DNA from: Azorinus chamasolen
Taxonomy: Eukaryota; Mollusca; Bivalvia; Cardiida; Solecurtidae
NCBI GenBank assembly: GCA_963576725.1
Contig: OY755240.1
Coordinates: 35,320,163-35,384,162, forward strand
Reading direction: 5' to 3'
Length of the DNA: 64,000 nucleotides
Shown here in pieces: positions 1-10,388 of the stretch. Made by a program: the position numbers and the translations under genes. Under the pieces are notes generated by a model. The model worked only from the letters and a program-made list of their open reading frames with translations, searched no databases and was not told where the DNA came from. Position 1 is the stretch's first letter. Each line of letters begins with the position of its first letter.

Positions 1-600
1 GGCGCTTTATCGAAATTATATAAATCCTGGTTTGATGCATAAGTAGATCACTGGTTTAACAAACCATTTATTTATATATATTCTCCTAAACCACTGGCTG
101 GAATGTCATCAAATGTCACAGAAATAATTTCTAAGTAACCCTCCATCAGATCTGTATGTATATTTCGCATAAGTAGGTCACACGAGATAAATCTAAACAC
201 ATATTATCTTTAGATAAACGACATCGTCTCTTAGACAGCTGCTTTGAATATAATGAAACTTCACCAGAATGATCCCTAGGTAGTCTTCTATCAACTTGAT
301 AATGGTTATGGTCCTAATGAACTATTTCTTGGAAACTACATATTCCATCAAACACTAAAAGCAAAGTGTCCAATGGTCTAAGGAATGATTCCTACGTGGT
401 CCTCTATCGTTTTTCATAAATCGTTCCGATCCAATGAATAAGTAGGCCACATAAACTAAAATAGATTTTAATGAACATTTCCTTTAACCACATCTTCTCC
501 TAAACCGCTGATTAGAGTATGACTGTATTCCTTAAAAATCATAGGGATCCGTACCGCTTCATTGTAGTTTATATACTATATAACGTACAAAGCCAACCAA
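1..600. repeat. Degenerate dispersed repeat, window left edge
   Basis: No coding potential is seen. Similar phrases recur at about 39-104 and 438-510 (an aagtagatcact / aagtaggccaca motif followed by ctcctaaaccactgg or ctcctaaaccgctg), so this is an old repeat with a period near 400 bp. A related stretch reappears at about 5730-5860, on the far side of the Kolobok-like element. Confidence 0.45.
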
Positions 601-637
601 AATGAATCCTGCAAGTCCATTTTGGACAATGCTTGAC

Positions 638-759
638 GGGGATAGGAGTTTCATGCATGCAGCTCCAAAATTTTGGAATGCCCTACCGTCAGGCATCAGA
701 GACGCCAGCTCACTGGCACCTTTTAAAGCTGTCTAAAAACGCATTTCTTCATATTAATG
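638..759 (+). pseudogene. LINE 3' fragment, end of reverse transcriptase ORF
   Basis: The + frame reads RSF-x3-APKFWNALPSGIRDA and then SSLAPFK before a stop. This is the conserved C-terminal tail of many CR1/L2/Jockey-type LINE reverse transcriptase proteins, where a segment of the form APKLWNSLP precedes SFK and the end of the ORF. Only about 40 codons survive, with an early stop (GTC TAA) after the FKAV segment. The parent family cannot be named from so short a piece. It is followed directly by the 300-bp repeat at 760-1420. Confidence 0.6.
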
Positions 760-1420
760 AAACTTCACACAAATGTTTAATGCACCAAGATCTGAAGCTG
801 AGTTGATTCTGAGGTTCATTTGATTTGTCGTTTTGGAGTTATGGTCCTTGTATAGAAAAAACCCCAAGGCAAATATATGCAAATAGTATGGACGCTGTTT
901 TCTGGGAAAACTATTTCACAGATATTAATGAATCTTCACACAAATGTTTAATGCGTCAAGATCTGAAGCTGAGTCGATTCTGAGGTTCATGTTATGTTTC
1001 GTTTCGGAGTTATGGCCCTTGCACGTAAACAAATAATGCAAATATATGCAAATATGAGGATGGCAGTAACTTTTTCATTTTAAATGATATTTATTAAAAT
1101 TATTTATATGATATTACTTTGATATGGATTTTCACATGTATTGCAGGTTATTTGATACGTCATTTTATTTTAAAGTATTGGACCTTGAACTTTATTTTCT
1201 TGTTGTTTTCTGGAAAAAAGCTATTAAAAGGATATTAATGAAACTTCACACAAATGTTTTATGCAACAAAATCTGAGGCTGATTAGATTTTGAGGTTCAT
1301 TCAATATGTCGTTACAGAGTTATGGCCCATGCACTTTACGAAAATCTGCAAATATGAGGATGGCCATAACTTTTTTTATTTAACAAGATATTCACTTCAA
1401 TTATTTTATATAACATCACC
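760..1420. repeat. About 300-bp tandem/dispersed repeat, three partial units
   Basis: Units open with aatgaaacttcacacaaatg (near 757, 927 and 1239), contain aagatctgaagctgag and gagttatggcccttg, and end with gcaaatatgaggatggc plus an AT-rich stretch. The third unit is interrupted at 1421 and continues after 5571 (atatggagatcaagatctga), which shows that the intervening DNA was inserted into this repeat. Confidence 0.65.
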
Positions 1421-1580
1421 TTAAAGGTCAAGTAAACAGGCAGGACAAATGGGTACCTTGTACGACATAGTTTAGAAAACACACAAAAAAAACTACAGTC
1501 GTATCGCAATTAGCAGCTGTCATATATCACCGATAAGTAAGCACTGGCTAATTTTGGTCGCTCGCTTATCTCCCTTGTGA

Positions 1581-1618
1581 TGACGTCACTTGTGAAAATT
1601 CGCTATAAATGTCGAACT
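1581..1618 (+). promoter_or_regulatory. CRE octamer and TATA-like box in the left end of the Kolobok-like element
   Basis: TGACGTCA lies at 1581-1588 and TATAAA at about 1613-1618, about 60 bp before the THAP-like ATG at 1680. The right inverted repeat keeps a degenerate copy (TGACGCCA on the - strand at 5394-5401). The spacing suits a transposon promoter, but this is inferred from sequence alone. Confidence 0.35.
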
Positions 1619-1679
1619 AGATATCGTATGTAGAAATGAATCGCACGTAATGTACTTCTGCTTCGTTTTGAGTGCTAAA

Positions 1680-1960
1680 ATGGTAACTTGTGTTGCCTAT
1701 GTGTGTATCCCTGCCTATGTGTGTAGCTCCTAATCCGACAGAGAATAAATTACCAAAAGACGAGAAGTTCAAGAAAATGTGATGTGATTTATATTGGGTC
1801 AGCTTACAGTTTGTCTCGATGGCTGTTTCCGTGAAATTTATACTAGAGAAAATAGTGCAGTGGATGACTTGGTTCTACACTTATAAAAAAAGATATGCCA
1901 CATTCTGTTATAAATGTGACTTAGGTCTAGCACTGTACGTTAATGGGTTTTTTCTTCGTG
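1680..1960 (+). pseudogene. THAP-domain-like transposase N-terminus, broken
   Basis: Starting at ATG 1680 the frame reads MVTCVAYVC, then a short stretch, a stop, and SDREN-KLPKDEKFKKM. THAP domains begin with a CVAxGC-type zinc-binding segment, followed about 15-20 residues later by FPKDEKLRKKW. Two in-frame stops and the loss of the later Cys and His show it is dead. It lies just inside the left end of the TTAA element, where a Kolobok THAP transposase would begin. The match is short, so the call leans on context. Confidence 0.4.
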
Positions 1961-1995
1961 GAAAATGATTCTATACAAACGTTTTGTTAACAGCG

Positions 1996-2055
1996 TAAAC
2001 CCAAATCACGCAGGAACTGTCTGATCAGGTTCTGCTCTGATTGCCTAGTCCGTAG
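1996..2055. repeat. Small hairpin element, diverged copy
   Basis: This diverged copy of the roughly 68-bp hairpin family is best seen at 3429-3496. The right arm keeps aactgtctgatcaggttctg and ctctgattgc. The left arm is eroded. Confidence 0.45.
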
Positions 2056-2266
2056 ACTTAACTCTTTAGATTCGACCAGGGTTGTCTAGCGTCTCTGTAA
2101 TCCCTGTAATGAATATTCATGAGGTCATGAAATCTTTAATTAATATTCTTAAGAGAAAAAATGATTAAAAAAACCGATTTAGCACTGTTGGCAGCAGACA
2201 CCTAATTTGCTTTAAAATCAATTTCCCAATCCTTCTCTTCTTATATTAACGGCTTCACGCTCGTTT

Positions 2267-2334
2267 GCAAATAGAGTAGATCCAGATTTGACAGTTCCTG
2301 CAAGAGCTGTCTGGTCAGGTTTTGCTCTATTTGC
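2267..2334. repeat. Small hairpin element
   Basis: Left arm gcaaatagagtagatccaga and right arm gtcaggttttgctctatttg are inverted copies around a centre reading tcctgcaagagct. It has the same length and layout as the copy at 3429. Confidence 0.6.
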
Positions 2335-2545
2335 TTATGAAATTTTGTTGATCTAATCCTAATTGATCTGTCAGAGCCAATGATCTATTTGAAAAGTCAA
2401 CATTGGGAAAAAAGCCTTTAGATATTCTTCATGAATATTAGTGTAAGAAATAATGATTTCATGGAGAGTTAATGATATATGAGCACAGGCTATGGCTGTA
2501 CATTTGTAATTGTACAACCAGACCTACCGGTATATTATTTCATAA

Positions 2546-2615
2546 GCAAATCGACAAGAACCTGATCAGGGAGCTACAACAGAAGCTGTCTGATCTGGAT
2601 CTACTCTGTTTGTAA
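2546..2615. repeat. Small hairpin element
   Basis: A left arm with cctgatcagggagct and a right arm with agctgtctgatctggatcta then ctctgtttg form an imperfect inverted repeat of the same family. Confidence 0.55.
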
Positions 2616-3428
2616 ATTTGTTTCAATACGTTTGATCTGGGTCTTCTATGTTTGCATTGGCATAAACAGGCACGTGGAATGAAGGGTTTATATTCGTGAA
2701 GTGATTTACTCACACATATTTTTTATCAGGGAAATAGTTTATCATAAATATGATCCTTTTGCAATTTTGGAACATGTACAATTTTGACCATAAATCCATA
2801 GGAAAAAAGTCATTCTGGATTTTTACTGATTATAACCTTCATATATAATGCCCAGAACTAACTTTGAGGCACCATGGCCGCAATGATTGATTCTTTTGAT
2901 ACGTTACTACAGCTACATAAAGGAATGCAACGCTACATAATATACAGGATGTAGGGTTTTATGGCCTTGTAATAATCATTGTCCCCTGTTGGGTATTTGA
3001 CAAAGGGCCACTATGATAACTTACATCTGGATACTACTGACCCTGCATGGGGCATTTCGTGTGTAATATGGCTTAGTACAATATGGCCTAAGGCCATTTA
3101 ACACATTCATTCATACATGCATAGAGAAATTCTAATGGCTATGTTTACTGTTGTTTCCATACAAACCGTAATTAAATTGCACATACGAGTATACTGTAAA
3201 ATTATGATAAAAAAGATGTAGTAACAGTTTTAATGTGCTGACCATACTTTTTATAGACATTTTTATTTGTAGTGGGTCCAGTCATTTAACCCTTTCCCTG
3301 TTCTATGTTTATTTCAAATTTCAATACCTACTGAATATTCAAGGACAAACTAAGTATAATGAAATATGGAAAGTGAAACATTGTAGCCATTTTAGAAAGT
3401 AAAGAAACAGATATATCAAATTCCAATA

Positions 3429-3496
3429 GCAAACAGAGCAGACCCTGATCAGACAGCTCCTCTAGGAGCTGTCTGATCTGGGTCTACTCTGTTTGC
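3429..3496. repeat. Small hairpin element, best copy of the family
   Basis: This is a near-perfect 68-bp inverted repeat. Arms run gcaaacagagcagaccctga inward to a centre of ctcctctaggag and back out to tctactctgtttgc. There are no internal genes and no obvious target duplication. At least eight relatives lie in the window. Confidence 0.8.
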
Positions 3497-4017
3497 AAAT
3501 GCGTGAAAACACGTTTATATGAGGGAATGGGTTAAACATAATTCACAAGCTTAAATACATGAATATATTAATAAAAAAAATAGTCATTATTCAAGACTGA
3601 CAACCATTTGTTATCAAGATCCACATTTTTCTCATTTTCCCAACAAAATACATATTTTGGTATTTAAACCTTTATCGGAAAGTAATGCCTCATTGTAAAG
3701 TAAAATAAATAAATTTCTATTTTTTCTGTATTTTGGTGGAATTTCTTTTTTCTAAAGTACGTACATTTATACATAGTACTATGTTACTTAACTAGAACGT
3801 CCCATTTCATCTGAACCCCACTTTGCCTAAATATGAAATCATCTAAAGTTGTCCGGTTCTGTCTAAAAGTTGTTTGGACCCAACTCATGGGCGGGACCCA
3901 AATGGCCCTTCTGATCTGAATCTACACTATTTGCTAATGGTCTTGGTCCTAACCTCATCCTATTTTAAAATTATAGTTTATAAATAGCGTAAATTCATTG
4001 ACAGGTAAAGTAAGTTT

Positions 4018-4945
4018 GGGTGTAGGGCAAAACCCCACCAGGACGTAACCCCACTAGGACGTAACCCCATAGGACAATACCCCACTAGGACCAAAACCCC
4101 AGTAGGACAATACCCCATGTGGACAAAACCCCATGTTAAACATAATTATGTATTTAATTAAGGAATTATATATACAAATGGCACTTCCTAGCAATAGAAA
4201 GGGAGAATAAAACATACGAGAAAAGAAATAAATATAAATATTTAATTTCAATGGGAATAAAAGTAATACATAACTATGTTGTTATGCATAATTATGGTAA
4301 TAACCTGATTTTCACTAAAAGCATAAAGCATAAGTTGTATTATCACAAGGAGGATATTTTTTATATATGTTTACAAACAGAATAGATCCAGATCATACAG
4401 ATTCTAAAACAAATCCATCTGATCAGGTTCTAACCTGACAATTAATGAATATTTATTAGGCGAACCATATTTTATACAAAAAAGGCATACATGGTATAAC
4501 CACAATCAACTAATTCCTTTTCTTAACGTCCAAACAGGGTAGACCCAAATCATTTTCACAATTTTATGATCTGGCTCAACCATGTTTGCTTTGGTACACT
4601 TAATATAGATTCAATAGATATGGATAATGTAATATTAGCACATATTGCATTAGACTATTATAATATAACCACAATTAACTGGTTCCTTTTCTTAACTTAC
4701 AAACAGGGTAGACCAAATCATTTTCAAAGCTTTATGATCTGGCTCAACAATGTTTGCTTTGGTACAAATAATATAGATTCAATAGATATGGATAATGAAA
4801 GTTGATTTATAACCCAATTATGTTAACATATGGGGTTTTGTCCGCCTTGACACATTTGGCAGTGGGTTTGTGTCCTATGGGGTATTGTCCTATGGGGTTA
4901 CGTCCTATTGGGGTTACGTCCTAGTGGGGTTTTGTCCGTACCCCT
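4018..4945. mobile_element. MITE with about 120-bp inverted ends and 8-bp target duplication
   Basis: The left end (about 4018-4135) is made of tandem short units of the type AGGACGTAACCCC / AGGACAATACCCC. The right end (about 4830-4945) is its inverse. GTAAGTTT flanks the element on both sides (4010-4017 and 4946-4953), a plausible 8-bp target site duplication. It is 0.93 kb with no transposase, so it is non-autonomous. An 8-bp duplication fits hAT-type or similar elements, but the family is not recognised. It lies nested in the Kolobok-like element. Confidence 0.7.
4495..4803 (+). repeat. Internal tandem duplication, offset about 170 bp, inside the MITE
   Basis: Two copies (about 4495-4632 and 4665-4803) share aattccttttctta or ggttccttttctta, then atgatctggctcaac and atagattcaatagatatgga. 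The open frames here come from this repeat and look non-coding. Confidence 0.7.
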
Positions 4946-4991
4946 GTAAGTTTTAACCCTTCACTTGCTATTCACGTCAATATACCTACCT

Positions 4992-5060
4992 GTAAATAGT
5001 GAAAACCCAGATGAGACAGCTCCTGCAGGAGCTGTCTCATCAGAGTCTGCACTATTTACA
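4992..5060. repeat. Small hairpin element
   Basis: A near-perfect inverted repeat has arms tgtaaatagtg...agacagctcctg and the inverse caggagctgtct...cactatttaca. The arm ends differ from other copies (tgtaaatag rather than gcaaacag) but the core matches. Confidence 0.75.
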
Positions 5061-5575
5061 AGTTGAATGTGCAACCAGTGCACTCCACAGCAGCGATTGC
5101 ACAGCGAAATACGTGTACACAGTGGATATATATGTAATTATACAACAGGGCATTGGGTAAAAAAGGAGAAATGTATTTTAAAATTCAGCAAGAGAAGGGT
5201 TAAGATTAACAACATTAAAAAAATGTGTTTAATATTAAGTATCATTGTATTTCACACCTAAAATAAACATCACACCCCATTAATAGTTTCCCCTACTCGA
5301 TAAAGTGTCACTTTCTATGGCGTTAATTTAAAGGAATATTTTCTGTTACATTCATCCCTCTCAATGGGATCCCTGACTGGCGAGCATCACAAGTGGCGTC
5401 ACGCAAGGGAGATAATCATGTATCGATTTTCAAAATGCACGGTTAGCGGTACAATAAAAACTCGATTTAAATCAAAACTAGATAAAAACGGTAAGATTTT
5501 TCTAAAGCTTGGTGTTTAACTAACTGTTTACTATCAGAATTTGACGAAAATCCAATTTGTTTTCTTGACCTTTAA

Positions 5576-6062
5576 TATGGAGATCAAGATCTGAAGCTCA
5601 AATTAGACAGTGTCAAAACTTATAATGCATGTTGAATCAGAGAAAGTTTGCAAGTGGGCGTATCATGTACCGTATGCGGTATTCTTGTTATAAGTATAGA
5701 CACACATGAAGCGGTACAGACGACTGTGATAAGAATGACCCTTTAGGAAGTCTACTATGAAAGTTAAATAACTGGTTCGGAGTTTTCTGCTTATATAGGT
5801 CACATTTATTAAGCTACAATATATTTTAACCAACCACTGACTGGAATAGGACCGAGCTACACAGAAAATAGCACCGGGACATAGTAGAGCACGTGGCTCA
5901 TTAACCAGTTGAGCGATACATGGATATTGTCCTCTAGTTATCAAAGTCGTTGACATAAATATGACACTGGTTATTGTTAGTCAGGTCGTTTTGATAAGTG
6001 ATAATACAATAAACATTCATGTAACATCCTCAATATTCATTTGTTTAATATGTACATTTCAG
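5576..6062. other. Intron sequence, no gene seen
   Basis: This is the continuation of the 300-bp repeat, then a diverged copy of the left-edge repeat (5730-5860), then AT-rich sequence leading to the splice acceptor at 6062. It lies in the intron before the first visible sphingomyelinase exon. Confidence 0.5.
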
Positions 6063-6152
6063 AGAGTGCAAGACTATACAAATTACTTTCTGAATTTGAC
6101 AGAAGCAAATCTGCATGGGAACCCGCGCTGGCAGAAAGAGTACAGTGCTAAG
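6063..6152 (+). CDS. SMPD1-like: Acid sphingomyelinase-like phosphodiesterase, internal exon
   Basis: This 90-nt exon (phase 0 in, phase 0 out) begins after tgtacatttcag and ends at AAG|GTTTGT. It encodes RVQDY-TNYFLNLTEANLHG and then NPRWQKEYSAK. The segment Y-x-LNLT-x-AN followed by a tryptophan and EY is the C-terminal part of the acid sphingomyelinase fold, including a potential N-glycosylation site (NLT). The enzyme is a secreted or lysosomal zinc metallophosphoesterase that cleaves sphingomyelin to ceramide and phosphocholine. The catalytic metallophosphatase domain and saposin domain would be encoded left of the window; none of their motifs (GNH, HIPPG) is visible here. The splice to the exon at 6575 keeps the frame and extends the family match, which makes the call strong. 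Confidence 0.85.
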
Positions 6153-6224
6153 GTTTGTATGATTTTTTTCACAGCATATATGCATTTATGGACAATCGAT
6201 GAACTCAGCGTCTCATCAACATGT

Positions 6225-6365
6225 TTAACACTCTGTATGTATTCCAAGTATGTTTAACAGTCTGTAAATAGATCCACTATGTTTAACACTCTGTAGATAG
6301 ATCCAATATGTTTAACAGTCTGTTAATAGATCCAATATGTTTAAACACTCGGTAAATAGATCCTA
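6225..6365. repeat. Minisatellite, about 29-32 bp, four to five units
   Basis: Units read roughly ccaatatgtttaacagtctg plus taaatagat. It lies in the short intron between two sphingomyelinase exons. Confidence 0.7.
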
Positions 6366-6574
6366 AAGTTTGAACGAATCGTAAGTAAGTTAATATCGCT
6401 GCAGATGAGGCTTTAAACAGACGTCAGTTACAACAGCTGTATAATGGCTTACATTTTATTTTTACATGGTAAATGTATGTAAATGACACATTGTTCCATG
6501 TATTAGCAAATGCTCTTCCTATTATTCACCTACTAATATACCTGGATATTTCATAACTATGGTAATGGTTTCAG

Positions 6575-6669
6575 GAGGAATTTGCACTGCCATCCCTGTT
6601 CCCTAAAGATTGGAATGACTTGATATACAGAATGAAACAAGACGATGCTTTATACGCAACCTTCTGCAG
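6575..6669 (+). CDS. SMPD1-like: Acid sphingomyelinase-like phosphodiesterase, internal exon
   Basis: This 95-nt exon (phase 0 in, phase 2 out) follows aatggtttcag and ends CTGCAG|GTCAGC. It encodes EEFALPSLFPKDWNDLIYRM and then KQDDALYATFC. It matches the family pattern of a leucine/proline-rich turn, a tryptophan, LxYRM and a DD/D-x-LF segment just before the C-terminal cysteine cluster. Joined to the previous exon it reads ...EYSAK-EEFALP..., colinear with known sphingomyelinases. The intron from the previous exon is 422 bp. The next intron is 7177 bp and carries the nested transposons. Confidence 0.85.
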
Positions 6670-6746
6670 GTCAGCGAACGACTTTTCGAATAAATGCTTC
6701 CATATTCGTAGATCGTATATGCATGTATAATGTTTAACCTGTTTAC

Positions 6747-6889
6747 ATGATATACGACAGTAGCCAATCCACACTAACAGGCTACAATAGAGACCACAGC
6801 TAACCCCAACATGCATGATGTATGACAGTAGCCAACCCACACTAACAGGCTACAATAGAGACCACAGCTAACCCCAACATGCATGATAC
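6747..6889. repeat. 68-bp tandem duplication
   Basis: Two near-identical copies contain gacagtagcca (6756 and 6824) and cacagctaaccccaacatgc. They lie just after the 6669 splice donor. Confidence 0.8.
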
Positions 6890-7140
6890 AAAACAGACCT
6901 TACGTAACTCACAATATTAAACCGTATAATAGTATCCTTGTAACTCATAATTACACGATGTAATAAAGATCGTAAGTAACTCATAATTACACGATATAAT
7001 ACAGATCGTAAGTAACTCATAATTACACGATATGATAAAGATCGTAAGTGACACATAATTACATGATATAGTTAAGACCTTGCATAACTCATAATAACAT
7101 GATATAATATAGACCTTACGTAACTCATAACTACATGATT
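6890..7140. repeat. Minisatellite, about 34 bp
   Basis: Roughly seven diverged units contain taactcataattacacgata and agatcgtaag. Any open frame across it is a by-product of the repeat. Confidence 0.7.
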
Positions 7141-7149
7141 CAATGCTTC

Positions 7150-8372
7150 AATTCAATTAGAGGCGTTAGATACATACTACATTAAAGAAGATAGCACATA
7201 GATACGTACTACATTAAAGAAGATAGCACATAGATACATTCTACATTAAAGAATATAGCACATGGATACGTACTACATTAAAGAAGATATCACACAGATA
7301 CATACTACATTAAAGAAGATAACACACAGATACATACTACATTAGAGAAGATAGCACACAGATACATACTACATTAAAGAATATAGCACACAGATACATA
7401 CTACATTAAAGAATACAGCACACATATACATACTACATTAGAGAAGATGACACATAGATACATACTACATTAGGGAAATTAAACACATATGTACATGTTA
7501 CATTGAAGACATTAGAGAAGGAAACGTTAGACAATGTAACACAGATAAATACTACATTGGACAATGTAACACATAGATACATACTACATTAGACAATGTG
7601 TCACATAGATACATACTACATTAGACAAGGTGTCACATGGATAAATACTACATTAGACAAGGTAACAAATAGATACAAACTACCTTAGACAAGGTAACAC
7701 ATAGATACATACTATATTAGACAAGGTAACACATAGATACATACTACATTAGACAAGGTGTCACATAGATACCTACTACATTAGACAAGGTTACGAATAG
7801 AAACATACTACATTACACAAGGTAACTTACAAAAAAATGCTCTATTAGATACGATAGCACACGCGTACATGCTGCATTAGGGAAGATACCATATAGATAG
7901 ATGCTACATTTGAGAATACAGCACATACATATATGCTACATTACAGGAGATAACACATAGATACATGCTACATTGGAGAAGATAACACATAGATACATAC
8001 TACATTAGAGACGATAACACATAGATACATGTTACATTAGTGAAGATAACACATAGATACATGTTACATTAGTGAAGATAACACATACAAACACGCTACA
8101 TTACAGGAGATAACACATAGATACATGCTACATTAGAGAAAATAACACATATATACGTGTTAAATAAGATAACACATACAAACACGCTGCATTAGAGATG
8201 ATAACACAAAAATACATGATGCATTAGAGAAGATAACACACATATCATGCTACATTAGGGCAGATAACACATAAATACATGCTACATGAGAGAAGATAAT
8301 ACATAGATACATGCTACATGAGAGAAGATAACACATAGATACATGCCATATCTAAGAAGATAACACATACAT
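7150..8372. repeat. Minisatellite array, 32-33-bp unit, left part
   Basis: Units read acacatagatacatactaca followed by ttagagaagata with variation. The array stops exactly where the transposon at 8373 begins and restarts at 13065, so it was one array before insertion. Confidence 0.85.
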
Positions 8373-8850
8373 GAGTCAAAATATATTTTTGCCACATTTT
8401 TTGTCCTTTAATAATTATTTTTTATCTGCAAATCGCTCAGGGACAATATATCGCTTTGACTGTGTATCTGGCTTTAAACTGCTATTGTGACACATTTTTA
8501 GCATGTATTGATATGTTAAATCAGAATAATGAAGAGTTTAATGTAACAGAAACACTAATTTTGCCTGTCCCAAAGTAAAACAAAACAGTATTTTACAGTA
8601 ATGTTTAAAATCAAGTCACAAAAGTAGCCATATTAAGTATGTCTCTACAATATTTGGTCTTTAATCTTTATTAAATAATGTAATATAAGACCAGGTTAAA
8701 GGCTGTTACAACTTTTCATCAAGTTTATATGTTGTACCTCAACTATAATTCCTTTATGTAACAATATTTCAAAGTTTAATACAAGAAGTTATCAATAGCA
8801 AATTCATTCAGAGTGACATCCCCTTTCAAAACAAGCATCCTGTAAACAAC

Positions 8851-8915
8851 ATGGCGGGTGGCATTCGTCTGCTGAAGACAGATTTACAGACTCTTTTGTA
8901 TTCTACCAAATCCAG
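8851..8915 (+). pseudogene. Possible first coding exon inside the transposon
   Basis: ATG at 8851 in a good context (aacATGG) opens a short frame, MAGGIRLLKTDLQTLLYSTK, ending at TCCAG|GTAAGC, a near-consensus splice donor. It might be the first exon of the transposon gene, but joining it to the acceptor at 10023 does not keep the frame of the lysine/arginine-rich ORF, so either another exon intervenes or the copy is broken. The product is not recognised. Confidence 0.3.
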
Positions 8916-10023
8916 GTAAGCCCGTACATTTATTGCATGATCTATGATGTAACTGTCCAAATGTCTTTATCCTTCAATTCAGGTTTGTAAGGAACATGCT
9001 GTTATGTGTCGTTTTGAAATGTAATACAGAAAATAGTTTCTTCTTGGAACAATGTGAGGGCATGGTGGGGTCAAAGGTCAATAAAGGGCAAATATATCCA
9101 TGCTGTAACATTCCATGATGTAATGGAACATTTTGTTACAGCAAGGAAACAAATTGTTACATAAATGAAAACACACATATCTTTGTTTATTTGTACCAGA
9201 ATTAATACAAGAATCTTGATAAACTTGTTAGTTCTGTCTATCAGACCAACTATATTTGCCTAAATAATCCTTGATCAGTCCCCATATTGTGCAATACTGA
9301 ATGTTGAGAAAGAATTGTTACATCAAGGAATAAAACATGTTATATACTGGAAAATATAGATTTAAATGGGTGATAAAAATCAATTTTTACATACTGTATG
9401 GAATTAGGCTATCAACAATAAGATTTTATCAATTAATTACTTGTAGTAACAAGTAACAAAGTAATACACAATTTATTAGAATATTTTATAGTAGCACAAA
9501 TAAGAGATAATTGTTACATGAGGGATGAATATTGTTACATGACGGAAATACTATGTGGTTACTAAGGTTTTACGAAATATTCATTATACAGCTGGCATAT
9601 ATATTTGAACACCAGATGGCTTCCTATAACAAACAAAGTAATCATTTGACCTGGCAGCATATTCTGTACTAAAATATCTTAATCTGTTAATTGTTTCATC
9701 AAGGAATGATTTTGTTATGGCAAGGAAAATTTAATGTACCTACTGTTCAACATTTGGTTGTATACTGGCACGGTAAGAGTGTTTGTTTATGGTGTCACAT
9801 TAGGGTCGAAAGTGCAACATGTGCACCCGTTTAAGCTATGGGTACACCATACAACATATACAGATAAACCCATAATATAAAGTTTTCTAGATGACAAATA
9901 AAGAATTTGCAATATTTCTCTGTTTCTTATGTATTAATTGCATTTTTGTAAAATTATTCATAAAAATCTAGTTTGAACAATTATTTGGGCTTCATCTACT
10001 GATCATCTCTGTTCTACTTTTAG

Positions 10024-10340
10024 AAATGGGAATGCCCAACGCAGAACGTCGGAGAAAGTTCAGACAAAAATGAGATAACGCTGAGCTGAAAAGAAGAGAA
10101 TACCTCCAGAAAAGTAAGGCAAAGTATGAAAAGGATAAAACAGAAGGAAATATTTTTATTTAAAAGATGACAAAAGGGGAAAAGAGACATATACGGAAAC
10201 TGTGGCGTTTACAAAAGAGTGAACAAAAGAGGAAAGAAAAGTTATACAAGAATCAGTGAATCTTACTCCACCACATACACCAGAATCTCTGTCAGAACCA
10301 ATAGAGAACATCTGTAGCAGGCAGAAAGAAACAGCAGATG
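10024..10340 (+). pseudogene. Lysine/arginine-rich transposon ORF, broken by stops
   Basis: After an acceptor-like gttctacttttag, the frame gives PNAERRRKFRQK, a TGA, then DNAELKRREYLQKSKAKYEK and DKTEGN. Further on it reads MTKGEKRHIRKLWRLQKSEQ, then RKEKLY and a stop. A shifted frame then gives LTPPHTPES and later RSKYYRVLKQK. From memory, proteins with this order (AERxRxFRxRRD, EYLxKxKxKY, a RxxRKxWR block, then LTPPxxPE) are common transposon-associated hypothetical proteins in fish, cnidarians and molluscs; I cannot name the superfamily. At least three in-frame stops and a frameshift show that this copy is dead. Confidence 0.5.
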
Positions 10341-10388
10341 AAATTACAAGCAAGACTTAGATCTAAATATTATCGTGTTCTCAAACAA

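Larger units (their letters stand above)
1425..5571. mobile_element. Kolobok-like DNA transposon, degenerate, TTAA target
   Basis: The element is flanked by TTAA at 1421-1424 and 5572-5575. Its ends are inverted: AGGTCAAGTAAACAG at 1425 matches the reverse complement of the right end, AGGTCAAGAAAACAA. A second conserved inverted block lies about 140-190 bp inside each end (1567-1595 and 5386-5414, core TATCTCCCTTG then a CRE-like octamer). The 300-bp repeat outside the element reads continuously from 1420 to 5572, giving the empty site. Kolobok transposons use TTAA and encode a THAP domain, and a THAP-like start lies at 1680. No full transposase survives. Nested inside are a MITE (4018-4945) and several small hairpins. 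piggyBac also uses TTAA, but its ends normally start CCC, which these do not. Confidence 0.65.

Noticed and set aside
7150..8372. Possible CRISPR-like array
   Set aside because: Units abut each other without unique spacers and the window is eukaryotic. The same holds for all other arrays here.
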